Program-made: the position numbers and the translations under genes
The notes under the pieces: generated by a model
The model's database searches: none
The model's input: only the letters and a program-made list of their open reading frames with translations
What the model was told of the DNA's origin: nothing
Assembly: GCA_038246575.1 (NCBI GenBank)
Contig: JBBRVU010000006.1
Coordinates: 1-64,000 of the forward strand
Length of the DNA stretch: 64,000 nt
Source: JACCUZ01 sp038246575
GTDB lineage: Bacteria > Actinomycetota > Actinomycetes > JACCUZ01
Direction: 5' to 3'
Shown: positions 52,142 to 59,531 of the stretch, piece by piece
Numbering within the stretch: the first letter of the stretch is position 1
How the letters are laid out: each line of letters begins with the position of its first letter

Positions 52142-52179
52142 GAAGGCGCGGCCTGGCTGTTGCGCGCCGGGGCCGAGCT

Positions 52180-52944
52180 CTAGCCCGCCGCGGACTCGCT
52201 CACGGCTTGCTGCCGGTTCGAACGGCTCGCCTCCGCCTGCTGGACGACCTCGCTGAGCTTGGCCGCCGCCGCGCACACGATCTGGGCGTGCAGCCGACCC
52301 GGCTGCCGGCTGAGCCGCTCGACCGGGCCGGAGACCGACACGGCGGCGACTATCCGGCCGCCCGGTCCACGAACCGGCGCCGACACCGACGCCACCCCCG
52401 CCTCGCGCTCACCGACGCTCTGCGCCCAGCCCCGCCGGCGGACCTGCGAGAGCACGGTGGCGGTGAACTTGGAGCCCCGCAGCCCGCGGTGCAGCCGGTC
52501 GGGCTCCTCCCAGGCGAGCAGGATCTGCGCCGCCGAGCCGGCCTTCATCGTCAGCGTCGCTCCGACGGGCACGGTGTCGCGCAGACCGGTCAGCCGCTCG
52601 GCGCCGGCCACGCAGACGCGGCTGTCGCCCTGCCGCCGGTAGAGCTGCGCGCTCTCGCCGGTGATGTCGCGCAGCCGCGCGAGCACCGGGTGCGCGGCCT
52701 CGAGCAGGCGGTCCTCGCCGGCGGCACTGGCCAGCTCGCGCAGCCGCGGGCCGAGCACGAACCTGCCCTGCATGTCCCGCCCGACCAGCCGGTGATGCTC
52801 GAGGGCCGTGGCCAGCCGGTGGGCGGTCGGCCGGGCCAGCCCGGTGGCCGCCACCAGCTGAGCCAGGCTCGACGGGCCCACCTCGAGAGCACCGAGAACG
52901 ACGGCGGCCTTGTCCAGGACGCCAACACCGCTAGTGTTGTCCAT
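52180..52944 (-). CDS. IclR-family transcriptional regulator (LtbR/NdgR-like)
   Basis: A 254-residue regulator with an N-terminal winged helix (SSLAQLVAATGLARPTAHRLATALEHH, about 25-51) and a C-terminal ligand-binding IclR domain (from about residue 75). It is divergent from leuCD with a 51-bp gap containing a perfect palindrome. In actinobacteria the IclR regulator in this place (LtbR in Corynebacterium, NdgR/AreB in Streptomyces) controls leuCD in response to leucine or related metabolites, so the same role is likely here. Confidence 0.9.
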   Translation of the reverse strand: MDNTSGVGVLDKAAVVLGALEVGPSSLAQLVAATGLARPTAHRLATALEHHRLVGRDMQGRFVLGPRLRELASAAGEDRLLEAAHPVLARLRDITGESAQLYRRQGDSRVCVAGAERLTGLRDTVPVGATLTMKAGSAAQILLAWEEPDRLHRGLRGSKFTATVLSQVRRRGWAQSVGEREAGVASVSAPVRGPGGRIVAAVSVSGPVERLSRQPGRLHAQIVCAAAAKLSEVVQQAEASRSNRQQAVSESAAG

Positions 52945-52957
52945 ACGGCGATACTGC

Positions 52958-52976
52958 CGTCTCAGAGCATGAGACG
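52958..52976. promoter_or_regulatory. operator-like palindrome between the IclR gene and leuC
   Basis: CGTCTCA and TGAGACG form a perfect 7-bp inverted repeat around GAGCA. It lies 14 bp before the regulator's start and 19 bp before the leuC GTG, well placed for the regulator to control both directions. Confidence 0.65.
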
Positions 52977-52995
52977 CAACTCCGAGGGAGAAACA

Positions 52996-54414
52996 GTGGC
53001 GACGACGTTGGCGGAGAAGGTGTGGGAGTCCCATGTCGTACGTCGGGCGGCCGGCGAGCCGGATCTGCTCTACATCGACCTCCACCTCGTGCACGAGGTC
53101 ACCAGCCCGCAGGCGTTCGAAGGGCTGCGTCTGGCCCGACGGCCGGTGCGTCGCCCCGACCTGACTGTTGCCACTGAAGACCACAACATCCCGACCGTCG
53201 ACATCGACAAGCCGATCGCCGACCTGGTGTCGCGCACGCAGGTCGACACACTGCGCAGCAACTGCGCCGAGTTCGGTGTGCCGCTGTACAGCCTCGGCAA
53301 CCAGGAGCAGGGCATCGTGCACGTGGTCGGCCCGCAGCTCGGGCTGACCCAGCCCGGGATGACCGTCGTCTGCGGTGACTCGCACACCTCCACCCACGGT
53401 GCGTTCGGTGCGCTGGCGTTCGGCATCGGCACCAGCGAGGTCGAGCACGTGCTGGCCACCCAGACGCTGCCGCTGAGGCCGTTCAAGACGATGGCGGTGA
53501 CCATCGACGGGGATCTGCCACCGGGGGTCACGTCCAAGGATGTCATCCTCGCGATCATCGCCCAGATCGGCACCGGCGGCGGACAGGGCTACGTCATCGA
53601 GTACCGCGGTGCCGCCGTCGAGGCGATGTCGATGGAGGCGCGGATGACGATGTGCAACATGTCGATCGAGGCCGGGGCCAGGGCCGGGATGGTCGCTCCG
53701 GACGAGACCACCTTCGCCTACCTGGAGGGTCGGCCGAGGGCCCCGCAGGGCGCGGACTGGGATGCGGCGGTCGCGGCGTGGCGGGAGCTGCGCAGCGACG
53801 ACGACGCAACCTTCGACCACGAGGTCGTGCTCGATGCGGCGGGCCTTGCCCCCTACGTCACCTGGGGGACCAACCCCGCGCAGGGTGCTCCGCTGTCGGC
53901 GAGCGTGCCCGACCCCGGGTCGTTCACCGACCCGAACGAGCGAGCTGCGGCACAGCGGGCACTGGAGTACATGGACCTGGAGGCAGGCACTCCGTTGCGA
54001 GACATCGCTGTGGACACGGTCTTCCTGGGCTCGTGCACCAACGGGCGCATCGAGGACCTCCGGGCGGCCGCGGAGATCCTGCGCGGCAGACATGTCCGGG
54101 ACAGCGTGCGGATGCTGGTCGTGCCTGGATCGGTGCGGGTTCGCCTCGCGGCCGAGGCGGAGGGGCTCGATCTGGTGTTCAAGGAGGCCGGTGCCGACTG
54201 GCGCCATGCCGGCTGCTCGATGTGCCTCGGCATGAATCCCGACCAGCTCGCGCCGGGGGAGCGCAGCGCCTCGACGTCCAACCGCAACTTCGAAGGCCGT
54301 CAGGGCAAGGGCGGTCGCACCCACCTGGTGTCGCCACTGGTAGCCGCCGCCACCGCCGTCACCGGCCGGCTGTCCAGCCCCGAGGACCTCGAGCCCACCA
54401 CCGCGAGGAGCTGA
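52996..54414 (+). CDS. leuC: 3-isopropylmalate dehydratase large subunit LeuC
   Basis: LeuC with LeuD isomerises 2- to 3-isopropylmalate in leucine synthesis using a [4Fe-4S] cluster. The 472-residue protein begins ATTLAEKVWESHVVR, with IDLHLVHEVTSPQAFEGL, CGDSHTSTHGAFGALAFGIG, FLGSCTNGRIEDLRAAAEI and GCSMCLGMNPDQL carrying the cluster cysteines. GGGAGAAACA precedes the GTG. An ATG nine codons upstream is in frame but falls in the palindrome, so GTG is preferred. leuD follows after 2 bp. Confidence 0.96.
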   Translation: MATTLAEKVWESHVVRRAAGEPDLLYIDLHLVHEVTSPQAFEGLRLARRPVRRPDLTVATEDHNIPTVDIDKPIADLVSRTQVDTLRSNCAEFGVPLYSLGNQEQGIVHVVGPQLGLTQPGMTVVCGDSHTSTHGAFGALAFGIGTSEVEHVLATQTLPLRPFKTMAVTIDGDLPPGVTSKDVILAIIAQIGTGGGQGYVIEYRGAAVEAMSMEARMTMCNMSIEAGARAGMVAPDETTFAYLEGRPRAPQGADWDAAVAAWRELRSDDDATFDHEVVLDAAGLAPYVTWGTNPAQGAPLSASVPDPGSFTDPNERAAAQRALEYMDLEAGTPLRDIAVDTVFLGSCTNGRIEDLRAAAEILRGRHVRDSVRMLVVPGSVRVRLAAEAEGLDLVFKEAGADWRHAGCSMCLGMNPDQLAPGERSASTSNRNFEGRQGKGGRTHLVSPLVAAATAVTGRLSSPEDLEPTTARS

Positions 54415-54416
54415 CC

Positions 54417-55004
54417 ATGCAGGCCGTCACGACACATACCGGGCGCGCGGTTGCGTTGCGCCGCTCCAACATCGACACGGACCAGATCATCCCGGCGGTC
54501 TACCTCAAGCGGGTGACCCGCACCGGGTTCGAGGACGGGCTGTTCGCGGCGTGGCGCGCGGACCCCGACTTCGAGCTGAACCGCCCCGAGTCGGCCGGCG
54601 CGACGATCCTCGTGGCCGGGCCGGAGTTCGGCACCGGCTCGTCGCGCGAGCACGCCGTCTGGGCCCTGTGGGACTACGGGTTTCGCGTGGTGATCTCCTC
54701 ACGCTTCGGGGACATCTTCCGCGGCAACGCCGGCAAAGGCGGCCTGGTCACCGCCTGTGTCGCCAGTGCTGACGTCGAGATGCTGTGGGCCGATCTGGCC
54801 GCAGACCCGTCGCTGGAGGCGACGGTCGACCTCGAGTCGCGGACCGTGTCCTGGGGCAGTCGAAGCGTCGATCTCGAGATCGACGACTACACCCGTTGGC
54901 GCCTGATGGAGGGCCTCGACGACGTCGACCTGACTCTTCGACAGGCTTCTGACATCGACGACTTCGAGTCACGCCGGCCGGGATGGCTGCCTACGACTGC
55001 CTGA
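54417..55004 (+). CDS. leuD: 3-isopropylmalate dehydratase small subunit LeuD
   Basis: The 195-residue swivelling subunit has RRSNIDTDQIIPAVYLKRV and AGPEFGTGSSREHAVWAL. FRVVISSRFGDIFRGNAGKGG contains the flexible loop that helps choose the substrate. GAGGAG lies 8 bp before the ATG, inside the end of leuC. It ends the leuCD operon; the hup gene behind it has its own promoter. Confidence 0.96.
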   Translation: MQAVTTHTGRAVALRRSNIDTDQIIPAVYLKRVTRTGFEDGLFAAWRADPDFELNRPESAGATILVAGPEFGTGSSREHAVWALWDYGFRVVISSRFGDIFRGNAGKGGLVTACVASADVEMLWADLAADPSLEATVDLESRTVSWGSRSVDLEIDDYTRWRLMEGLDDVDLTLRQASDIDDFESRRPGWLPTTA

Positions 55005-55027
55005 GATCCCTGCGATTCCTTGCGACA

Positions 55028-55048
55028 CAACGGAAAACGCCCCCGTTG
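55028..55048 (+). promoter_or_regulatory. hairpin between leuD and hup
   Basis: CAACGG and CCGTTG can pair around a 9-base loop and are followed by GTGTTTGTC. It may be a weak terminator for leuCD, or an element next to the hup promoter. Confidence 0.35.
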
Positions 55049-55052
55049 GTGT

Positions 55053-55081
55053 TTGTCTCGACTCCATCTTGCGCCTACCGT
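55053..55081 (+). promoter_or_regulatory. hup promoter
   Basis: TTGTCT (55053-55058) and TACCGT (55076-55081) are separated by 17 bp. The transcript would carry a leader of about 50 bases with GCGAGGGG before the GTG. Confidence 0.6.
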
Positions 55082-55138
55082 CGAGCCTGACAACGAGCGA
55101 CCGCTCGGACTTTCCGCAATCCGCGAGGGGATTCACAC

Positions 55139-55654
55139 GTGAACAAGGCTCAGCTGATCGACCGGCTCGCCGGACAGCTCGGCAGCAAGAAGGCTGCGTC
55201 GGACGCAGTCGAGTCCGTGATCGACACCATCACCCGAGCGGTGACGTCGGGCGAGCGCGTCGCGATCACCGGCTTCGGCGTCTTCGAGAAGGTGGCTCGT
55301 CCGGCCCGCACCGGACGCAACCCACGCACCGGCGAGACCGTCAAGATCAAGAAGACCACGGTCCCGAAGTTCAAGCCGGGCCAGGCGTTCAAGGATGTCG
55401 TCTCCGGCGCGAAGAAGCTGCCGAAGGTGGCCGTCTCGGCGACCAAGGCAGCGGCCGGCACGAGTCGCGGCGCGGCCGCGAAGTCGACCGCCAAGAAGTC
55501 GACCGCCAAGAAGTCGACCGCCAAGAAGTCGACCGCCAAGAAGGCCACGGCCAAGAAGTCGACCACCAAGAGGGCCACGGCCAAGAAGGCTCCGGCGAAG
55601 AAGAGCACTGCGAAGAAGAGCACGGCCAAGAAGTCGACCGCCCGCAAGCGCTGA
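55139..55654 (+). CDS. hup: HU-family histone-like protein with lysine-rich tail (HupB type)
   Basis: Nucleoid protein of 171 residues. Residues 1-90 are a standard HU fold (NKAQLIDRLAGQLGSKKAAS, VAITGFGVFEKVARPARTGRNPRTG, FKPGQAFKDVV). Residues 95-171 are a disordered Lys/Ala/Thr/Ser tail built of KSTAK-like pentads, like the tail of mycobacterial HupB and Streptomyces HupS. The tail binds DNA non-specifically and compacts the nucleoid. A strong terminator follows. Placement next to leuCD matches mycobacteria. Confidence 0.96.
   Translation: MNKAQLIDRLAGQLGSKKAASDAVESVIDTITRAVTSGERVAITGFGVFEKVARPARTGRNPRTGETVKIKKTTVPKFKPGQAFKDVVSGAKKLPKVAVSATKAAAGTSRGAAAKSTAKKSTAKKSTAKKSTAKKATAKKSTTKRATAKKAPAKKSTAKKSTAKKSTARKR
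55481..55540. repeat. four perfect 15-bp tandem repeats in the hup tail
   Basis: AAGTCGACCGCCAAG (encoding KSTAK) is repeated four times without change, followed by diverged copies to about 55650. The number of units is likely to vary between strains. Confidence 0.85.
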
Positions 55655-55687
55655 CGGCGGGCCACGACTGCCCGACCGAGCACGACG

Positions 55688-55724
55688 AAGGCCCGGTCTC
55701 CCGTGGGGGAGGCCGGGCCTTTCG
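55688..55724 (+). terminator. intrinsic terminator after hup
   Basis: AAGGCCCGGTCTCCC pairs with GGGAGGCCGGGCCTT around GTGG with one mismatch, and ends in TTTC. It could serve both hup and, on the other strand, the convergent small gene. Confidence 0.85.
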
Positions 55725-55740
55725 CTACGTGTGGAGATCG

Positions 55741-55968
55741 TCAGCTACGGCGATCGGGCAAGGTCGCGATCGTGAGGTAGGTCACGATGCGTCCGCCCGA
55801 GTCATCGACCGCGGCGCCGGTCTCGATGCGCACCCGTTGGCCGACGCGCAACAGCCGGATGTCGCCGGCGTCGAAAGCCTGCTGACCGTAAGCCAGCTCG
55901 ACACCATCGTCGAGCAGCACGGTCCCGGACCGGGTCTGCGGATCGAAGCTGCGCACCGTCGCCTGCAC
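55741..55968 (-). CDS. small OB-fold (cold-shock-like) protein
   Basis: A 75-residue basic/acidic beta-rich protein beginning VQATVRSFDPQTRSGTVLLD and continuing DAGDIRLLRVGQRVRIETG. The opening resembles a cold-shock domain, but the aromatic RNA-binding motifs of CspA are not evident. The GTG at 55968 is preceded by TACGTT 6 bp away, so it is probably leaderless. An in-frame GTG at 56058 overlaps the cofC stop, but the extra 30 residues look non-coding. Function unknown. Confidence 0.6.
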   Translation of the reverse strand: MQATVRSFDPQTRSGTVLLDDGVELAYGQQAFDAGDIRLLRVGQRVRIETGAAVDDSGGRIVTYLTIATLPDRRS

Positions 55969-55974
55969 GGATCG

Positions 55975-55980
55975 AACGTA
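55975..55980 (-). promoter_or_regulatory. -10 box of a leaderless promoter for the OB-fold gene
   Basis: On the minus strand TACGTT ends 6 bp before the GTG at 55968. Confidence 0.45.
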
Positions 55981-56054
55981 TCCCAGTGGACGACCGTCCC
56001 CGGTCGAGCGGTGCGGCTGACAGCTCGATGGACTGGTCGCTTCACGCGAGTGGA

Positions 56055-56711
56055 TCACCGCCGGGAGAGCGTCTCCAGGGCTGCCGAGGTGCGCGGCCCC
56101 ACCCCGAGCTGGATCGCAGCCTCCAGGTCGTCGGCGGTGTCGACGTCGCGGCGGACCGTCGGGCAGTCGACGGCGGTGATCTCGGCGTGCCCTGCCTGCG
56201 CGTGCGCGAGCGCCGAGTCGGGTCCGAACAGTGGATGCAGGCTGACCCCCGGCCCCGCGAGGACCAGTGTCGTCCCGCTGCCGTGAGCGTCGGGCAGGAA
56301 CGCCGACGTCTCCCGCTCGACCAGTGCGCCGCCACGGGCCAGGGCGTCGGCCAGCTCCTCGGAACGCAGCGCCGGAAGGTCGGCGGAGAGCGCGCCGGTG
56401 CCCGACTCGTGATCACGTGCGGCGGCGACCGCTGCGCCGTGCCGCAACGCCGGGTTGAGGCCGGCATCCGGCTCGTCCGCGACGACGTACGCACCCAACG
56501 AGGTCAGCAGCCGGGCCGCCTGCGGCTCGTCGGTGACGGCGACGACGGCGGCGACCGTCGGTGTGGCAAGTGCGGCGGCAGCGGTGTCGAGTGCGAACGC
56601 CAGCGCCAGTTCGCGGCGATATGTGTCGTACGGGGGGCCGAGCCGGGTCTTGGCCAGCGCGAGTCGCTTGACCGGGACCACGAGGGTCCAGCGCACCTCT
56701 GCGGTCGGCAT
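56055..56711 (-). CDS. cofC: 2-phospho-L-lactate/phosphoenolpyruvate guanylyltransferase CofC
   Basis: CofC activates phosphoenolpyruvate or 2-phospholactate with GTP in coenzyme F420 synthesis. The 218-residue nucleotidyltransferase has WTLVVPVKRLALAKTRL at the N-terminus, VVAVTDEPQAARLL, the metal-binding GALSADLPALRSEEL and SAFLPDAHGSGTTLVLAGPG. It ends with DVDTADDLEAAIQLG. AAGGAT lies 6 bp before the ATG. The position close to hup and gpsA matches M. tuberculosis Rv2983. No other F420 gene is in the window. Confidence 0.9.
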   Translation of the reverse strand: MPTAEVRWTLVVPVKRLALAKTRLGPPYDTYRRELALAFALDTAAAALATPTVAAVVAVTDEPQAARLLTSLGAYVVADEPDAGLNPALRHGAAVAAARDHESGTGALSADLPALRSEELADALARGGALVERETSAFLPDAHGSGTTLVLAGPGVSLHPLFGPDSALAHAQAGHAEITAVDCPTVRRDVDTADDLEAAIQLGVGPRTSAALETLSRR

Positions 56712-56814
56712 CGGTCGATCCTTGCAGCCGGGCTCGACATGGGACTCGCTGGACCGGAAGACTGGCCGCCCGCCCTCGCCCCCGAGGGCACGTCCGAGGG
56801 GAGAGCGCGTTCCG

Positions 56815-57627
56815 GTGCGGCCTGACCAGCAGCGGGTCCAGCGAGCCCGGGCAGCGAGCGGTCCACCGGGGTTCTGGTACCGACTGGCGGTCGCCATCCT
56901 GCGGCCCCCGTTGATGACGCTCACGCGGCGCGACTGGCGCGGCTGGGAGCACGTCCCCGAGACCGGTGGCGCGATCGTCGTCACGAACCACATCTCGCAC
57001 GCGGACCCGCTCACGTTCGCCCACTTCCTCTACGACTCCGGCCGACTGCCGCGCTTCCTCGGCAAGTCCGGGCTCTGGAGGGTGCCCTTCGTGCGCTCGG
57101 TGCTGCGTGGTGCAAAGCAGATCCCGGTCCATCGGGAGACGGGGAACGCCGGCCAGGCCTACTCCTCCGCGGTGGACGCCGTACGCAGCGGAGAGCTCGT
57201 GGTCATCTATCCCGAGGCGACCCTGACCCGTGACCCGGCGCTGTGGCCGATGGTGGGCAAGACGGGTGCGGCGCGGGTAGCGCTCGAGACCGGGGCACCG
57301 GTGATCCCGGTCGCGCAGTGGGGGCCGCACGAGCTGTTGCCGCCCTACTCCCAGCGGCCGGCGCTGTTCCCCCGCAAGACGATGCAGGTACGCGCCGGAG
57401 CACCGGTCCGGCTCGAGGACCTGCGCGACCGGGACATCGACGTGGCACTGCTGGACGAGGCGAGCGAGCGCATCCTGGCGGCGATCACCCGCATCCTCGA
57501 GGAGATCCGTGGTGAGCCGGCGCCGGCAACGCGGTTCGACGTGCGGCGGGAGCAGCTGCCGAGGACCGGGAACCCACGCCGCGTCGACGGCGGCAGCTAC
57601 GGCAGCGACGACAGGAGGGCGTCATGA
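56815..57627 (+). CDS. lysophospholipid acyltransferase family protein (PlsC-like)
   Basis: Probably transfers an acyl chain to lysophosphatidic acid or a similar acceptor at the membrane. The 270-residue protein has the HX4D motif in VVTNHISHADPLTFAHF, GKSGLWRVPFVRSVLRG, and the third and fourth blocks as VVIYPEATLTRD and GAPVIPVAQWGP. Its stop overlaps gpsA as ATGA. Being coupled to glycerol-3-phosphate dehydrogenase makes a role in phospholipid synthesis likely. The GTG start is the best of several; the first 20 residues are basic and not conserved. Confidence 0.88.
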   Translation: MRPDQQRVQRARAASGPPGFWYRLAVAILRPPLMTLTRRDWRGWEHVPETGGAIVVTNHISHADPLTFAHFLYDSGRLPRFLGKSGLWRVPFVRSVLRGAKQIPVHRETGNAGQAYSSAVDAVRSGELVVIYPEATLTRDPALWPMVGKTGAARVALETGAPVIPVAQWGPHELLPPYSQRPALFPRKTMQVRAGAPVRLEDLRDRDIDVALLDEASERILAAITRILEEIRGEPAPATRFDVRREQLPRTGNPRRVDGGSYGSDDRRAS

Positions 57628-58625
57628 CCCGGATAGCGGTGTTCGGGACCGGATCGTGGGGGACTGCCTTCTCGCTGGTGCTCGCCGATGCGGGCAACGA
57701 GGTCGTGCTGTGGGGCCGGCGCGGCGGGCCGGTCGAGTCGATCAACGCCTTCCACGAGAACCCCGACTACCTGCCGGGCGTCCTTCTCCCGGACGCGGTG
57801 TCCGCGACGACGGACGCCGCGGCTGCTCTGGACGGAGCCGAGGTCGTCGTGCTGGCCGTGCCGTCGCAGACGCTGCGCGACAACCTCGCGACGTGGACGC
57901 CGCTGCTTCCCGGCGGCTGCGTGCTGGTCAGCCTGATGAAGGGCATCGAGCTCGGCACCACCCGGCGGATGAGCGAGGTCATCGCCGAGGTCACCGGAGC
58001 CGGGGAGGAGCGGATCGCGGTCGTGTCCGGACCCAACCTGGCCAAGGAGATCGCTGCCCGGCAGCCGGCCGCGTCGGTCGTGGCGTGTGCCGACGAGGCT
58101 GTCGCCGAGAAGCTCCAGCTGGTGTGCTCGTCGCAGGCCTTCCGGCCCTACACCAACACCGACGTCGTCGGGGTCGAGCTCGGAGGTGCGGTGAAGAACG
58201 TCATCGCACTCGCCGTCGGGATGGCCAAGGGGATGGAGATGGGCGACAACTCCCAGGCCTCGATCATCACCCGCGGCCTGGCCGAGATCACGCGGCTGGG
58301 ACTGGCCCTCGGGGCCGATGCCGCCACGTTCGCCGGGCTCGCCGGCGTCGGAGACCTCGTCGCGACCTGCATGTCGCCCCTCTCGCGGAACCGGACGTTC
58401 GGCGAGAACCTCGGCCGCGGGATGTCGCTCGAGGACGTCATCGCAGCGACTCGGCAGACGGCCGAGGGCGTGAAGTCGGCCGAGTCGATCCTGGCGCTGG
58501 CGCGGGCACACGGGGTCGAGATGCCGATTGTCGAGCACGTGGTCGCCGCGGTGCACGACGGGCTCCCGCCGGGGGAGATCGTGCGGCGCATCATGAGCCG
58601 GACCACCAAGGCCGAGACCGGCTGA
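57624..58625 (+). CDS. gpsA: NAD(P)-dependent glycerol-3-phosphate dehydrogenase GpsA
   Basis: Reduces dihydroxyacetone phosphate to sn-glycerol-3-phosphate for phospholipids. The 333-residue protein has IAVFGTGSWGTAFSLVLA, VLAVPSQTLRDNL, SLMKGIELGT, VSGPNLAKEIAARQP, the catalytic lysine in GVELGGAVKNVIALAVGMA and TFAGLAGVGDLVATCMS. The start overlaps the acyltransferase stop by 4 bp, so both steps toward phosphatidate are encoded together. Confidence 0.96.
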   Translation: MTRIAVFGTGSWGTAFSLVLADAGNEVVLWGRRGGPVESINAFHENPDYLPGVLLPDAVSATTDAAAALDGAEVVVLAVPSQTLRDNLATWTPLLPGGCVLVSLMKGIELGTTRRMSEVIAEVTGAGEERIAVVSGPNLAKEIAARQPAASVVACADEAVAEKLQLVCSSQAFRPYTNTDVVGVELGGAVKNVIALAVGMAKGMEMGDNSQASIITRGLAEITRLGLALGADAATFAGLAGVGDLVATCMSPLSRNRTFGENLGRGMSLEDVIAATRQTAEGVKSAESILALARAHGVEMPIVEHVVAAVHDGLPPGEIVRRIMSRTTKAETG

Positions 58626-58669
58626 GCAGTCGACGGGCCGGACTCGCCGCATCGGCGCATCCGGCCAGG

Positions 58670-58675
58670 CAGACT
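58670..58675 (+). promoter_or_regulatory. -10 box of a leaderless promoter for the sirtuin gene
   Basis: CAGACT ends 7 bp before the GTG at 58683. It is a weaker match to TANNNT than the others, but the spacing is the same. Confidence 0.35.
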
Positions 58676-58682
58676 GGACCGC

Positions 58683-59519
58683 GTGACGATCGCCGCGGCC
58701 CCGGACGCCGCCCTCGACGAGATCGCCGCTGTCGTTCGCGACGGTGACGTCTTCGTGCTCACCGGGGCGGGCCTGTCGACGGAGTCGGGCATCCCCGACT
58801 ACCGCGGCCCGACAGGAGCGCTGCGCCGGTCACTGCCCATGAACTTCCAGACGTTCACCCGGGATCCGCTGGCCCGGCGCCGTTACTGGGCGCGCAGCCA
58901 GGTCGGCTGGCGGCACCTGCGCCGCGCCGAGCCCAACGCCGGTCACCACGCGGTGTCGACGTTGCAGTCGCGCGGTCTGCTCAGCGGCGTGGTCACCCAG
59001 AACGTCGACGGTCTGCATCAGGCCGGGGGAGCCGACCCGGTGGTCGAGCTGCACGGCAACGTCGACCGGGTGATCTGCCTGGGCTGTCGGCAGGTGACCA
59101 CGCGGACCGACCTGGACGTGCGGCTCACTGCGGCCAACCCGGGCTGGGATGCCGCTGCGACTGCGGTCAACCCGGACGGCGACGTCACGCTCGTCGAGGC
59201 CGACCTCGACGGCTTCGAGGTCGTGGACTGCGGCGGCTGCGGGGGAATGCTCAAGCCCGACGTCGTCTTCTTCGGCGAGAACGTGCCGCCGGGCACGGTC
59301 AACCACTGCTACGAGCTGGTGGCCAGGTCACGCGCGCTGATCGTCCTGGGATCCTCGCTGGCGGTGTTCTCCGGCCTACGGTTCGTCCGCCGGGCCGTGT
59401 CGCTCGGGCAGCCGGTCGTCATCGTCAACCAGGGCTGGACCCGCGGCGACGAGCTGGCAATGCTGAAGATCGAGGCTCCGCTCGGTGCGACCTTGGTCGC
59501 GCTGGCCGCCGTTGCGTGA
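58683..59519 (+). CDS. Sir2-family NAD-dependent protein deacylase
   Basis: The 278-residue sirtuin has FVLTGAGLSTESGIPDYRGP, VVTQNVDGLHQAGG, the catalytic His in VVELHGNVDRVICLGC, and a four-cysteine zinc site (CLGC and CGGC). PDVVFFGENVP and LIVLGSSLAVFSG follow. No Tyr/Arg desuccinylase pair is obvious, and the sequence before the catalytic domain is short, so deacetylation is the default guess. In bacteria such enzymes often activate acyl-CoA synthetases. It converges on the PLP-enzyme gene with a 12-bp gap. Confidence 0.92.
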   Translation: MTIAAAPDAALDEIAAVVRDGDVFVLTGAGLSTESGIPDYRGPTGALRRSLPMNFQTFTRDPLARRRYWARSQVGWRHLRRAEPNAGHHAVSTLQSRGLLSGVVTQNVDGLHQAGGADPVVELHGNVDRVICLGCRQVTTRTDLDVRLTAANPGWDAAATAVNPDGDVTLVEADLDGFEVVDCGGCGGMLKPDVVFFGENVPPGTVNHCYELVARSRALIVLGSSLAVFSGLRFVRRAVSLGQPVVIVNQGWTRGDELAMLKIEAPLGATLVALAAVA

Positions 59520-59531
59520 CCGACGGCCCGC

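Noticed and set aside
55481..55650. Repeat array in hup as a possible CRISPR or satellite
   Set aside because: The units are 15 bp without spacers, in frame, and encode the known HU tail pentads.
55969..56058. Start of the OB-fold gene at 56058, overlapping the cofC stop
   Set aside because: The 4-bp overlap is attractive, but the 30 extra residues are Ser/Pro/His-rich and unlike the rest, and a -10 box sits 6 bp before the GTG at 55968. Coupling to cofC remains possible.
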